A stretch of 46,585 nt of DNA from a virus, in IMG/VR virus record IMGVR_UViG_3300045933_000150, positions 1 through 46,585 of that record; one strand, given 5' to 3'. Shown one piece after another: positions 1 to 6,828 of this stretch. The translations under genes and the position numbers were made by a program. The stretch's first letter is position 1. Each line of letters begins with the position of its first letter. The notes beneath the pieces are model-generated. The model was not told the origin of the DNA and did not search any database. It saw only the letters and a list, made by a program, of their open reading frames with translations.

Positions 1-5
1 TTGAA

Positions 6-20
6 CCTGCCTGCGGCAGG
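6..20 (+). promoter_or_regulatory. Hairpin competing with the downstream terminator
   Basis: CCTGCC (6-11) and GGCAGG (15-20) form a perfect 6-bp stem with a 3-base loop. Bases 16-20 are also the start of the 5' arm of the terminator at 16-60, so the two structures exclude each other, as in an attenuator. The regulatory role is inference. Confidence 0.4.
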
Positions 21-60
21 GCTGCCCTCATCCTCGTTGGGGTGGCCCTGCCCTTTTTTT
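16..60 (+). terminator. Intrinsic terminator or attenuator before the left early operon
   Basis: GCAGGGC (16-22) pairs with GCCCTGC (45-51), and an inner CCC (25-27) can pair with GGG (40-42). The stem is followed by CC and seven T (54-60). It lies only 11 bases before the first start codon (72), which leaves no room for a promoter. Transcripts reaching the left operon from upstream must therefore read through it. This would apply to right-arm transcripts if the genome is circular. Confidence 0.65.
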
Positions 61-71
61 CTGGAGAACCG

Positions 72-251
72 ATGACCATTGAGGATCGCTACCTCGGCGA
101 CGGCGTCTATGCCTCGTTCGACGGCTACCACGTGATCCTGCGCAAGGCCCTGACCGGAATCGCCTTGGAGCCAGTGGTGCTCGCCGCGCTCGATGAGTTC
201 CGTCGCGACGTAGCTCGTGCGACGCTGCGCGAGCTGGAGGATGCGCCGTGA
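72..251 (+). CDS. Hypothetical protein, 59 aa (first gene of left operon)
   Basis: Small acidic protein of unknown function. The ATG at 72 was chosen because GGAG lies at 63-66 with good spacing. A TTG-type start further upstream would fall inside the terminator stem. The N-terminal half looks like a small beta-rich fold and the C-terminal 25 residues form a charged helix. The stop overlaps the GTG of the next gene by 4 bp (GTGA), so translation is probably coupled. No family is recognised. Confidence 0.6.
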   Translation: MTIEDRYLGDGVYASFDGYHVILRKALTGIALEPVVLAALDEFRRDVARATLRELEDAP

Positions 252-403
252 CCTGGCGCCGTCTTGACCTCGACACCCGCGACTTGAGCGCCGGCTATGA
301 GTGCTGGACGCGCGAGCGCACGGTCAGCGTCGGCGCGGTGATCGCGTGGATGGTGGGGCTCGCGTGGCTCGTGACCATGGCCTTGTACGCGGTGGCGCCG
401 TGA
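248..403 (+). CDS. Small single-span membrane protein, 51 aa
   Basis: GTG start at 248 overlapping the previous stop; the TGA at 401-403 overlaps the next GTG start. Residues 1-27 are polar and charged and contain one Cys. Residues about 28-49 are a continuous hydrophobic helix (Val, Ala, Leu, Trp, Met), so one membrane span is expected. The exact GTGA overlap on both sides supports a real gene despite its size. The function is unknown; small membrane proteins in early phage operons can affect entry exclusion or host envelope functions, but nothing here shows this. Confidence 0.6.
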   Translation: MTWRRLDLDTRDLSAGYECWTRERTVSVGAVIAWMVGLAWLVTMALYAVAP

Positions 404-990
404 AGACAATCGCTGAGCACACAACCGATAAGTCGGCCTGGGGTCCCGGGCCGTGGCAAGAAGAACCCGACAAGGTGCAATGGCTTGACGAGGCCAGCGG
501 TCTCCCCTGCCTCGCCGTTCGTAACGAGCAGTACGGCAACTGGTGCGGCTACGTTGGCGTCAGCGCCGGTCACCCGCTCTACGAAGTGGAGTACGACTCA
601 CCGTCCGAGAAGCTCAAAGCGGCCTTCGAACGACGCAAAGGAGAACCGATCGGCAGCATGGCCGCCGGCCCCGTGGGGCTTTTGTTGGCTGCGATGTGCG
701 ATGGCGAGACGCCGCGTCCTGATTCGGTCTTTGAGGTCCACGGCTGCCTGACCTACTCGGGGCACTGTTCCGGGCGAATCTGCCATGCCGTCGAGCCGGG
801 CGAGGACGATCGCATCTGGTGGTTCGGCTACGACTGCGGGCACTGCGACGACTTCCAGCCGGGGATGGAGGCGCGTGAGAAGTCCTTGGGCCTGCACTTT
901 GGACCGCGCCACGGTAAGTACCGCGATCTGGCCTACGTCGAGGACGAGTGCCGGAAGCTCGCGCGGCAACTGAAGGACCTCAAGCCATGA
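400..990 (+). CDS. Conserved phage hypothetical protein, 196 aa
   Basis: GTG start at 400 is coupled to the preceding stop. The protein is rich in aromatic residues and Cys: an N-terminal GPGPW/WLD region, a central VHGCLTYSGHC segment (about residues 116-126), then WWFGYDCGHCDDF and a C-terminal YRDLAYVEDECRKLA helix. These motifs recur in a family of phage and prophage proteins I know only as hypothetical. The Cys/His clusters (CGHC) suggest metal binding. It probably acts in the cytoplasm; its role is unknown. Confidence 0.75.
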   Translation: MKTIAEHTTDKSAWGPGPWQEEPDKVQWLDEASGLPCLAVRNEQYGNWCGYVGVSAGHPLYEVEYDSPSEKLKAAFERRKGEPIGSMAAGPVGLLLAAMCDGETPRPDSVFEVHGCLTYSGHCSGRICHAVEPGEDDRIWWFGYDCGHCDDFQPGMEAREKSLGLHFGPRHGKYRDLAYVEDECRKLARQLKDLKP

Positions 991-1145
991 CCCGCCCCCT
1001 GCGCTGCCGGCTGGGGCTGCACTGCTGGAGCTACTTCCAGCACTTGACCAGCGGGCTTTGGGTCTGGCACTGCACACGCTGCGGCAAGGTCAAGCCGGCA
1101 AAGCAGCCGCATTGCCAAGGCTACCGCGACCACGGGGAGGCGTAG
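987..1145 (+). CDS. Small zinc-ribbon-like protein, 52 aa
   Basis: The ATG at 987 overlaps the upstream stop (ATGA). The sequence has C9, then WHCTRCGKVK (a CxxC pair) and a further Cys/His near the end, so it can hold one metal ion. It is basic at the N terminus. A longer upstream start is possible but would run into the previous gene. The function is unknown; such one-finger proteins are common in early phage operons. Confidence 0.6.
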   Translation: MTRPLRCRLGLHCWSYFQHLTSGLWVWHCTRCGKVKPAKQPHCQGYRDHGEA

Positions 1146-1334
1146 ATGGTTATCCTCGCCGTCCTCTACGCCATCTTTGCCGGCCTCACCTGCGGCATCA
1201 TGATCTGCGCCGCCATCGCCGAACGCGCGCCGATCTGGGAGCGAATCCTCTGGCCGATCATCATTGGTGCCGGCTGGCCGGTGGTCGTCGTCTTCACCAT
1301 CAGCTGGCGCGTGAACGAGTGGAGGCGGCCGTGA
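1146..1334 (+). CDS. Small membrane protein with two spans, 62 aa
   Basis: ATG at 1146 directly after the previous TAG, with GGGGAGG upstream. Two hydrophobic helices (about residues 2-23 and 35-54) are separated by a short charged ERAPIWER loop, and the tail is basic (RVNEWRRP). This is a hairpin topology with both ends probably cytoplasmic. The size fits small phage holins, but its place in an early operon makes lysis unlikely. Function unknown. Confidence 0.6.
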   Translation: MVILAVLYAIFAGLTCGIMICAAIAERAPIWERILWPIIIGAGWPVVVVFTISWRVNEWRRP

Positions 1335-1702
1335 CCCCACGCGAGAAGATCGCCACCTACGTCAAGCTCCTCCTCGCCGAGGGCGCCGAGAAGCACCCCG
1401 GGAAGAACCACCACTCCTACGCCCTGGGCTGGATCCAGGGAGAGCTCGAGGACCTCTACGCCTACGCGCGTGGGCTCTGCGACTCACTCACCGAGGACCG
1501 CTGCGTGATGGAAGTCTCGATCCACCACGCGGCCATGCGGGTCTTCCTTGACGCGCTCGAACGGCGGTTCGGGGAACTGGTCTTGAAGGGCGCGAGGAGG
1601 GAACTGTGGCCACGATCCGAGAGCTCGCAGCCCAGGTCGAGTACGAACGGGAAGTCGACTGGTTCATCTTCAACCGAATCCTCACTGAAGGAGAACGCAT
1701 GA
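1331..1702 (+). CDS. Hypothetical protein, 123 aa, with a double-coded 3' end
   Basis: GTG at 1331 overlaps the previous stop (GTGA). Residues 1-90 look like a helical protein (TPREKIATYVKLLLAEGAEK). The last 30 residues are Ser-rich and low in complexity, as expected of DNA whose main coding frame is another one. From 1606 the +2 frame opens with a GTG preceded by GGAGG and reads a natural-looking peptide that continues in frame into the next gene. Either this gene really ends near 1610, or a frameshift or overlap exists here. Function unknown. Confidence 0.5.
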   Translation: MTPREKIATYVKLLLAEGAEKHPGKNHHSYALGWIQGELEDLYAYARGLCDSLTEDRCVMEVSIHHAAMRVFLDALERRFGELVLKGARRELWPRSESSQPRSSTNGKSTGSSSTESSLKENA

Positions 1703-2673
1703 GCGAAGTCGCTCAAGAAGAAGAAGCCCCCAAGGGGGAGACCATCCGCCTCAACTTCTCGAAGCCCGAAAGCCCCTTCAAGAAGCCCGACGAGCTCCAG
1801 GAGAAACGCCTCAAGTGCTTCTTCTGGGGCGACACGGGGACCTTGAAGACCCGGCTCTCACTCCAGTTCCCGAAGCCCGCGATCCTCGACCTCGAAAGGG
1901 GCACCGAGCTCTATCGAGCGGACTTCCCCGGCTACGAGGTCCTCCCGGCCACCACCGCCGACGAGGTCATGGCGGCCGTCGACTGGCTCCTCACCCACTC
2001 CCACGAGTACCGGACCCTCGTCATCGACCCCATCACGATCTACTGGGAATCCCTCCAGAAGAAGTGGTCGGATGTCATGCTCGCACGAAAGAAGGGCACC
2101 AAGGGCTACAAGTACGAGTTCTACGAGTTCCAGCCCAAGGACTGGATGCCCATGAAGGCCGAGCACAAGGAACTCATCCGGAAGCTCCTCGCCCTCGACA
2201 TGAACGTGGTCGTCACCGCCCGCCAGAAGAAGGAGTACGCCGAGGGGGGCGAGATCATGCGGGTCATCGGCGAGACGTTCGATGGCGAGAAGTCGCTCCC
2301 CTACCTCTTCGACGTGATCCTTCACCTCCGGAAGGTCGGCGACAAGTTCCTCGCCCGAGCCATCAAGGACCGGACCGGGAAGCTCCCGACCGTGGACTTC
2401 GAGACCAGCTACGAGGTCTTCGAGCGCGCCTTCGGGAAGCAAACGCTCTCGAAGAAGTCGAAGCCCATAGCCCTTGCCACCCAGCGCCAGCAAGAGGTCA
2501 TCCGCCGCTACGCCCAGGAGCTCAAGATCGAGGAGGCGACCCTCCAGGAACGGCTCCAAGCCTACGGGGCCGAGACCGTCGACGAGCTCACCCAGGAGAA
2601 CGCGGCCGTCATCATCGGGAAGCTTGAACAGAAACTCGGCAAGAAGCCGGAGGAGGTTGTCAGTGCGAGTTGA
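1699..2673 (+). CDS. Sak4-like RecA-fold ATPase (AAA_24), probable single-strand annealing or recombination protein
   Basis: 324 aa. Walker A GDTGTLKT at residues 44-51, Walker B-like TLVID at about 106-110, and a TARQKKE segment at 173-179 in the position of the RecA-core sensor motif. The last 70 residues are a helical, charged extension. This is the layout of phage nucleotide-binding proteins of the Sak4/AAA_24 group, small relatives of the RecA/Rad51 core that pair with an SSB-like partner. The following DUF669-type gene is the usual neighbour, which strengthens the call. The ATG at 1699 (ATGA overlap, GGAG upstream) was chosen; an in-frame GTG at 1606 with GGAGG would add 31 residues and is a real alternative. 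Confidence 0.8.
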   Translation: MSEVAQEEEAPKGETIRLNFSKPESPFKKPDELQEKRLKCFFWGDTGTLKTRLSLQFPKPAILDLERGTELYRADFPGYEVLPATTADEVMAAVDWLLTHSHEYRTLVIDPITIYWESLQKKWSDVMLARKKGTKGYKYEFYEFQPKDWMPMKAEHKELIRKLLALDMNVVVTARQKKEYAEGGEIMRVIGETFDGEKSLPYLFDVILHLRKVGDKFLARAIKDRTGKLPTVDFETSYEVFERAFGKQTLSKKSKPIALATQRQQEVIRRYAQELKIEEATLQERLQAYGAETVDELTQENAAVIIGKLEQKLGKKPEEVVSAS

Positions 2674-3070
2674 TTTCTCAAAGGTGAACGAGAAGGGCTA
2701 CCCACCGATCCCCGAAGGCCCCTACCGCTCGAAGATCGTCGAGGTCAAGACCAACTGCACGAGCTCGAAGGGGAACGAGCAGTGGAAGATCCGCTGGGAG
2801 ATCTCCGAGGGGACCTACAGAGGGCGACTCCTCTTCGACGACTTCACCTTCTCGGAGGGAGGGCTCAAGAAGGTAAAGCTGGTCTGCGACCGGATCGGCA
2901 TCGACGTCACCGGGGAGGTCGAGCTCACGGCCGACATGCTCCTCGGGAAGGAGGCCATCGTCACCACCTTCCACGAACCCTACGACGGCCAGATCCGGAA
3001 CAAGATCGGCTTCGACGGGTATGAGTCGGTGTTGCCAAGGAACGAAGATGGCGAGGAACCGCCGTTTTGA
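2663..3070 (+). CDS. DUF669-type protein, SSB-like partner of the Sak4 ATPase
   Basis: 135 aa with GTG start at 2663, AGGAGG at 2651-2656, and an 11-base overlap with the ATPase gene. It begins VRVDFSKV and has the family pattern of a short beta-rich domain: PIPEGPYRSKIVEVK, then KWKIRWEIS-type strands, a central DDFTFSEGG, and GKEAIVTTFHEPYDGQ near the end. Members of this family sit next to Sak4/AAA_24 genes in phages and are thought to bind single-stranded DNA. The OB-like role is family knowledge; DNA binding here is inference. Confidence 0.75.
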   Translation: MRVDFSKVNEKGYPPIPEGPYRSKIVEVKTNCTSSKGNEQWKIRWEISEGTYRGRLLFDDFTFSEGGLKKVKLVCDRIGIDVTGEVELTADMLLGKEAIVTTFHEPYDGQIRNKIGFDGYESVLPRNEDGEEPPF

Positions 3071-3091
3071 ATCTGCACACATGAATGCAAA

Positions 3092-3898
3092 GTGTCACGT
3101 TTGGTTGCACCTGAAGGAACGATTGCAGAGCCACGCATGATCGTTCCAGTCCACAGCAGAGAAGTCTTCACTGTCGAGAACGATTGGTACTGCTACTTCC
3201 ACGACGAGAAGCCGGCCTACGAGTGGGCTTGCAAGGACGACTACCACGACGTTGTTACCTTGGTGCCCTGGACTGGTGAACACTTGTGCATCCGCTTCCA
3301 TGGCTGCGTGCGCTCCGACAAAGGACACCGAATAGTAGAGGCTCTCAAGAAACATGGCTACGATGCCTTCAAGGGCGACCATCGCTGGGTTGGGAAAAGC
3401 TACTTGGCGGCCAACTTTTCTCGGTGGCAACCAGTCAAGGTTTTTTGCCAGGATCCATCGGTCTATTCGGTCTACTTGATCCCACCCGACTTCAGGGCAA
3501 TCAAGTGTTACGGCTGCCGACAGCCATACGTAAGGGACGACATCTACTGGTGGCACCGCGATGCAGGCTGGCGGTGGCATCGAGCATGGAAGGTATTCGC
3601 TGATCGTTACGAACTGGTAGCGGTGTGCTACCAGGAGAAGTGTCTACAAAAGCTTGAATGGAGGAACAGACGGTGGAACAAGACCTACGTAGTCAGAGAG
3701 AAGAAGCGCCGAGAACTCGCAATCGCAGAAATGAAGGCCAAGCAGGCCCGAAAACTCGTCGAGGCAGCACGCCGGCACGAGTATCAAGAGGCCCTCGCGT
3801 CCCTGCGAACGGTCAGAGCCATGCTGAGGGAGCCCAGCCACAGTGCTTGGCGGTCGCCGACCGAGGCATCCGGAACTCACGCGACTTCTCGGACATGA
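3092..3898 (+). CDS. Hypothetical protein, 268 aa, less G+C-rich than its neighbours
   Basis: GTG at 3092; an ATG at 3137 is an alternative start and gives a 253-aa protein. The protein is rich in Trp, Tyr, His and Cys. A CYGC pair (about residues 139-142) and a later CYQEKC pair can form a zinc site around a WWHRDAGWRWHR stretch. From about residue 200 it is a highly charged helix or coiled coil. The last 25 residues (Ser/Thr-rich) look out of frame, and the next small gene begins in the other frame. Codon use is visibly more A+T-rich than in neighbouring genes, suggesting separate acquisition. Function unknown. Confidence 0.6.
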   Translation: MSRLVAPEGTIAEPRMIVPVHSREVFTVENDWYCYFHDEKPAYEWACKDDYHDVVTLVPWTGEHLCIRFHGCVRSDKGHRIVEALKKHGYDAFKGDHRWVGKSYLAANFSRWQPVKVFCQDPSVYSVYLIPPDFRAIKCYGCRQPYVRDDIYWWHRDAGWRWHRAWKVFADRYELVAVCYQEKCLQKLEWRNRRWNKTYVVREKKRRELAIAEMKAKQARKLVEAARRHEYQEALASLRTVRAMLREPSHSAWRSPTEASGTHATSRT

Positions 3899-4062
3899 TG
3901 AGCTTTCTCATGTCGGACTTGGCCCGTGGAAGAATCTCACCAGGGGTCGGAAACGCGATCGTCAACGCTGGAGGGAAGCTCCTCAAGATGGTCGACATGC
4001 AGCACAAGTACGGCCACCCGAAGGGGGATGTCGGCCCGAAGGTACTTCAACTGACCCACTGA
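3895..4062 (+). CDS. Small hypothetical protein, 55 aa
   Basis: ATG at 3895 overlaps the previous stop (ATGA). The peptide reads LMSDLARGRISPGVGNAIVN, then a GKLLKMVDM helix. This resembles short phage proteins that have a two-helix motif with a xGxISPxVGNAI turn. The same frame stays open upstream (RGIRNSRDFSDM), so the true start may be a TTG near 3847, or the upstream gene may be frameshifted into it. Function unknown. Confidence 0.5.
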   Translation: MMSFLMSDLARGRISPGVGNAIVNAGGKLLKMVDMQHKYGHPKGDVGPKVLQLTH

Positions 4063-4580
4063 GAACTGGCTGGCTATTTCATGAACAGCGGAGCGTTCCT
4101 ACACGCGGTAGGAGGTCAGGACTTGGCTTACGGGGCCTCCGTGCGCGTCCTCCTTGGCGCCAAGGACTGTCTGCAACCGAGCGGACAATCCGCTCTCCGC
4201 TATCTCACGGGTCGGTTGCGGGACCACACATATCCTGAAGAAGCGTTTCGGGTACCGTTTGACGCTGAAAAACGGTTCAGCCAACGAAGGTCATCGAGTG
4301 GCGCGCGTGCTGCGGGTGGAGTGCCATTGATCCCGATGGTGCCCAGCACGAAGGCCAGGTCCAACTCGATCGGCGGGAGAGCAGAACGGGCAACGGTGAC
4401 CCCTTCCGACCCGGAACCTCCCAAGTGGTTTCTTCCTCACACTCGACCGCCGAAATCGTAGGACAAGTCTTCAGGGAGAGCTCGCCCGACAGAACCTCGG
4501 GAAGAAAGCTCGAAGAAGCCTGCCGACCCATAGAGGAGGGGAGGGAGGAAAAGGGGTGGGTCTTGCCCTGGAGGTGACCG
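4063..4580 (+). other. 518-base stretch without a convincing gene; possible decayed gene
   Basis: An ATG frame at 4081-4461 (126 aa) is open, but it has no good ribosome site and its second half is Ser/Arg/Pro-rich, unlike a natural protein. From about 4265 a different frame is open to 4577 and reads VIEWRACCGWSAIDPDG, which looks more natural, but it has no ATG and only a late GTG. A third frame reads THILKKRFGYRLTLKNG before that. Three successive frames each looking protein-like over part of the stretch suggest a gene broken by frameshifts, or sequencing errors. Confidence 0.35.
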
Positions 4581-5069
4581 GTGGAGAACGAAGGCGAGAA
4601 AGTAGAACGAAAGGTTTGCCCGACATGCGGAAGAAGGATCCCAAAGCCACGAGCAAGGCCCCCAGAAGGCCCGTGGAGCGTTCCGGCGGCATTGAAAGGT
4701 CTCGCGCTCTACGAAGCGGACGGAACGCTGTGCCGGCGCTGGGAAGAGCTAGAAAGGGCATGGCTGGCAGCCTTCCCGAGGATGAACGTGCTTCACGAGG
4801 TCAGGAAGGCCCACGCTTGGGAGCTGGCGAACGTCGGAAACCGAAAGAAGGACCGGCCGCGGTTCCTGAACCTCTGGCTCCAGCGGGTGAGCGACAAGGC
4901 CCGCTTCGAGGTCGAGCAGGAGCGCAAGTACGCCTACCAGGAGCCGGTCAAGAGGATCGAGCCCAGGCCGCCGAGCGACCTGACGCCGATCAAGGACATC
5001 CTCGCCGAGTACAAGAAGAAGAGGCTGGGAAGGGAGCCGGGGAGCGAAGGCGATGAACAGCCGCGTTAA
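4581..5069 (+). CDS. Hypothetical protein with N-terminal CxxC, 162 aa
   Basis: GTG at 4581 with GGAGG at 4570-4574. A CPTCGRR knuckle at about residue 13 is followed by a Pro/Arg linker. A helical domain then reads WEELERAWLAAFPRMNVLHE and AHAWELANVGNRKKDRPRFL. The WxxY/FPR...W...RFLNLWL pattern resembles the C-terminal part of phage replication-organiser proteins, where a tryptophan-rich helical module precedes a basic tail. That link is weak and based only on pattern. The tail ends in a Lys/Arg-rich coil. It precedes the nuclease gene, with a 17-base overlap. Confidence 0.55.
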   Translation: MENEGEKVERKVCPTCGRRIPKPRARPPEGPWSVPAALKGLALYEADGTLCRRWEELERAWLAAFPRMNVLHEVRKAHAWELANVGNRKKDRPRFLNLWLQRVSDKARFEVEQERKYAYQEPVKRIEPRPPSDLTPIKDILAEYKKKRLGREPGSEGDEQPR

Positions 5070-5379
5070 GGGCAAGCGGGGTGAATTGGAGCTCGCGAAG
5101 ACTCTGACCGCCATGGGCTGCCAGGCCCGTCGCGGGCAACAGTTCCAGGGTACGCCCGAGAGCCCGGACGTCGTCTGCGAGGCTCTCAAGGGCTATCACC
5201 TGGAAGTGAAGCGGACGGAGAAGTTCCGGCTCTACGAGGCCATGGAGCAGGCGGTGTCTGAATGCGGGGCGAAGGTGCCACTCGTGGTCCACAGGCGGAA
5301 CCGTGGTGAGTGGCTCGCGATTTTGAGGCTTGAGGACTTCATGAAACTGGCGCAGCCGGCGCCGGAGGCCGCGCCGTGA
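5053..5379 (+). CDS. PD-(D/E)XK nuclease, Holliday-junction-resolvase-like
   Basis: 108 aa. The N terminus RVKGKRGELELAK carries the conserved Gly and helix Glu (E12/E14 region), SPDVV supplies the Asp (about D39), and LEVKR supplies the E-x-K catalytic pair (about E50/K52). Further on, VPLVVHRRNRGEWLAILRL is the usual closing strand. The size and order match small phage or archaeal resolvase-type nucleases of this superfamily. Likely role: cutting branched DNA during recombination or packaging, together with the Sak4 module upstream. Substrate specificity cannot be read from the sequence. Confidence 0.8.
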   Translation: MNSRVKGKRGELELAKTLTAMGCQARRGQQFQGTPESPDVVCEALKGYHLEVKRTEKFRLYEAMEQAVSECGAKVPLVVHRRNRGEWLAILRLEDFMKLAQPAPEAAP

Positions 5380-5494
5380 AGCGCAAAGAGACTAACGTGG
5401 TGGGTGGACGTGGTGCTCTTGGAAGGAGTGAGAGACCGCTGGTTGGCCCGCGAGCGGCGAGTCAGGGCGTCGCTCGCGGGCGGGGGGAGGCATG
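5376..5494 (+). CDS. Possible 39-aa basic peptide bridging two genes
   Basis: A GTG frame opens at 5376 inside the nuclease stop (GTGA) and ends in a TGA (5492-5494) that overlaps the next ATG (ATGA). It exactly fills the 112-base gap with the coupling pattern seen throughout this operon. The product is Gly/Arg-rich with no recognisable domain. A competing GTG frame at 5404 (WLARERRVRASL) reads more naturally but runs into the next gene. Low confidence. Confidence 0.35.
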
Positions 5495-5752
5495 AACAAG
5501 TTACAAGGCCCCAACGGCACGCGGTTCGAGTGGACGGACGGCGACAAGCTTGTACGGCTCCTGCCGTCGGCCGGCGTGATGTCGCCGTCCGATCGGCGCT
5601 GGGTGGTCGCGCATATCGCCGATCTGCGCGCCTTCGTGCGCGAGCTTGAGGCGCTCGAGAAGCCAGGCCCTGGCATGCGAACGGCGGAGATCGACGACGC
5701 GCGCGAGCGGCTGAAGGCGACGGAACCGAAACCGAAAGGAGACTCACAATGA
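5492..5752 (+). CDS. Hypothetical protein, 86 aa
   Basis: The ATG at 5492 has the strong upstream site GGGGGGAGG. The N terminus (FEWTDGDKLVRLLPSAGVM) looks like a small beta sheet. The remainder is a charged helix (DLRAFVRELEALEK) with a polar tail. The stop overlaps the next ATG. The length and composition fit a cytoplasmic early phage protein. No family is recognised. Confidence 0.6.
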   Translation: MNKLQGPNGTRFEWTDGDKLVRLLPSAGVMSPSDRRWVVAHIADLRAFVRELEALEKPGPGMRTAEIDDARERLKATEPKPKGDSQ

Positions 5753-6057
5753 TCGAAGGACTGAAGGTAACGATTCCTGGACACCGGCTGCGGTCGCTTT
5801 GCTTCGCAGCTGCCGACAAGCACGAGTCGCGGGCGCAGACGTACCGCGATCAGATTGCCAACTTCGAAGCTGCCAAGGTCGAGGCGGCAAGCTTCTCGGG
5901 CGGCGATCCGATCCAGGCGCTACAGCGGAAGCTGTCGGAACACGCCGACGAAGCTGCGGAACTCACGTTTATTGCCGACAACCTGGACGCTGAGGCCAGC
6001 TACCTGCTGGATCGTGGCGACCTGAAGAAGCTTGGTATCTGCAAGAATGCCTACTGA
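5749..6057 (+). CDS. Hypothetical protein, 102 aa, helical
   Basis: ATG at 5749 overlaps the previous stop and follows GAAAGGAGA. After an N-terminal strand (LKVTIPGHRLRSL) the rest is predicted helical: a long heptad-like stretch with DQIANFEAAKVEAAS and KLSEHADEAAELTFIADNLD. The central coil and the Cys near each end are the only notable features. A similar layout of a short strand followed by a coiled coil occurs in several phage early proteins of unknown role. Confidence 0.6.
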   Translation: MIEGLKVTIPGHRLRSLCFAAADKHESRAQTYRDQIANFEAAKVEAASFSGGDPIQALQRKLSEHADEAAELTFIADNLDAEASYLLDRGDLKKLGICKNAY

Positions 6058-6083
6058 GCGGCTGAAGGCGGAAGGGAAGGACA

Positions 6084-6239
6084 ATGGCTGACGACAAAGG
6101 CGGATACGGTTGCACGCTGGCGATTATCGAGATCGTTGTCGGTGTGCTGCTATTTCTGGCGATCAAGCAGCTGGAAGTACTGGAGCAGATCCGCGACCGG
6201 CTGCCGGCCGTGCAGGCAACGCAGGAGACCAAGCCATGA
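6084..6239 (+). CDS. Small single-span membrane protein, 51 aa
   Basis: ATG at 6084 with GGAAGGGAAGG just upstream; the TGA overlaps the next ATG. After a polar N terminus (MADDKGGYGC), residues 11-27 are hydrophobic (LAIIEIVVGVLLFLAI), followed by an amphipathic charged helix (QLEVLEQIRDRLP). One span with a cytoplasmic tail is expected. It is the third small membrane protein of the left operon. Function unknown. Confidence 0.6.
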   Translation: MADDKGGYGCTLAIIEIVVGVLLFLAIKQLEVLEQIRDRLPAVQATQETKP

Positions 6240-6775
6240 CCCGGCCGCCCGCCGCCGCCATGGCGGAGATCGACGAAATGGTGATCGTCCTGGCGATCGA
6301 GCTCGCGCGGCCTAACCGCCCGTTGTCGGATCCTGAAGCTGCCGACTACGCGCGGTTGCGCGAGGAGATTTTGCGCCGCGTGCGGGAGTACCCGGGGCTC
6401 GAGGCCGCCTGGCGCGGTACGCTCGAGCTCTGCGCTGCCTGCCAGCGGGAGCGGGACGACCTGAAGGCGCTCTGCGCCGAGGCGGTCAAACTATTCGACC
6501 TTGGCTCGATCGCTGAGCGATACGACGAGCTGGCGCTGGGAGAGGTGAACGCCGTGACCGCCACGCTGTACCGGCGGCGGTCGCAGGAGCTGCTTGCCGA
6601 AGGCGAGGCGCTTATCAATCGGCTGACGGCCGCCACGGCCGCCAAGGGCGCGAAAGAGGCGCCGGATTCGAGCTACGGGACCCCCGAGGGCGCCGCGTTG
6701 AGTGGCGGGGACGCCAGCGGCCTTCCTGAGGCAACGGGCGAGAGTGCATCAAAATCAAACACTGGAGGCACATGA
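6236..6775 (+). CDS. Hypothetical protein, 179 aa, with a low-complexity tail
   Basis: ATG at 6236 (ATGA overlap). Residues 1-140 are almost entirely helical and acidic, with LELCAACQRERDDLKALCAE (one CxxC pair) and an EGEALINRLTAAT helix. The last 40 residues are Gly/Ser/Ala-rich and probably disordered. No domain is recognised. The protein lies among genes that look like stacked accessory cassettes. Confidence 0.6.
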   Translation: MTRPPAAAMAEIDEMVIVLAIELARPNRPLSDPEAADYARLREEILRRVREYPGLEAAWRGTLELCAACQRERDDLKALCAEAVKLFDLGSIAERYDELALGEVNAVTATLYRRRSQELLAEGEALINRLTAATAAKGAKEAPDSSYGTPEGAALSGGDASGLPEATGESASKSNTGGT

Positions 6776-6828
6776 CGACTGAAAGATCCCGCGTCGCGGC
6801 GGCGGCGCTCGAAGGAGGTGAAGCATGA
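6772..6828 (+). CDS. Possible 18-aa linker ORF
   Basis: An ATG frame (6772) starts in the previous stop and ends in a TGA overlapping the next ATG (6825). It spans the gap exactly, as the other coupled genes here do. The 3' half carries the GGAGG that serves the next gene. It may only keep ribosomes moving, without making a functional peptide. Confidence 0.3.
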   Translation: MTTERSRVAAAALEGGEA

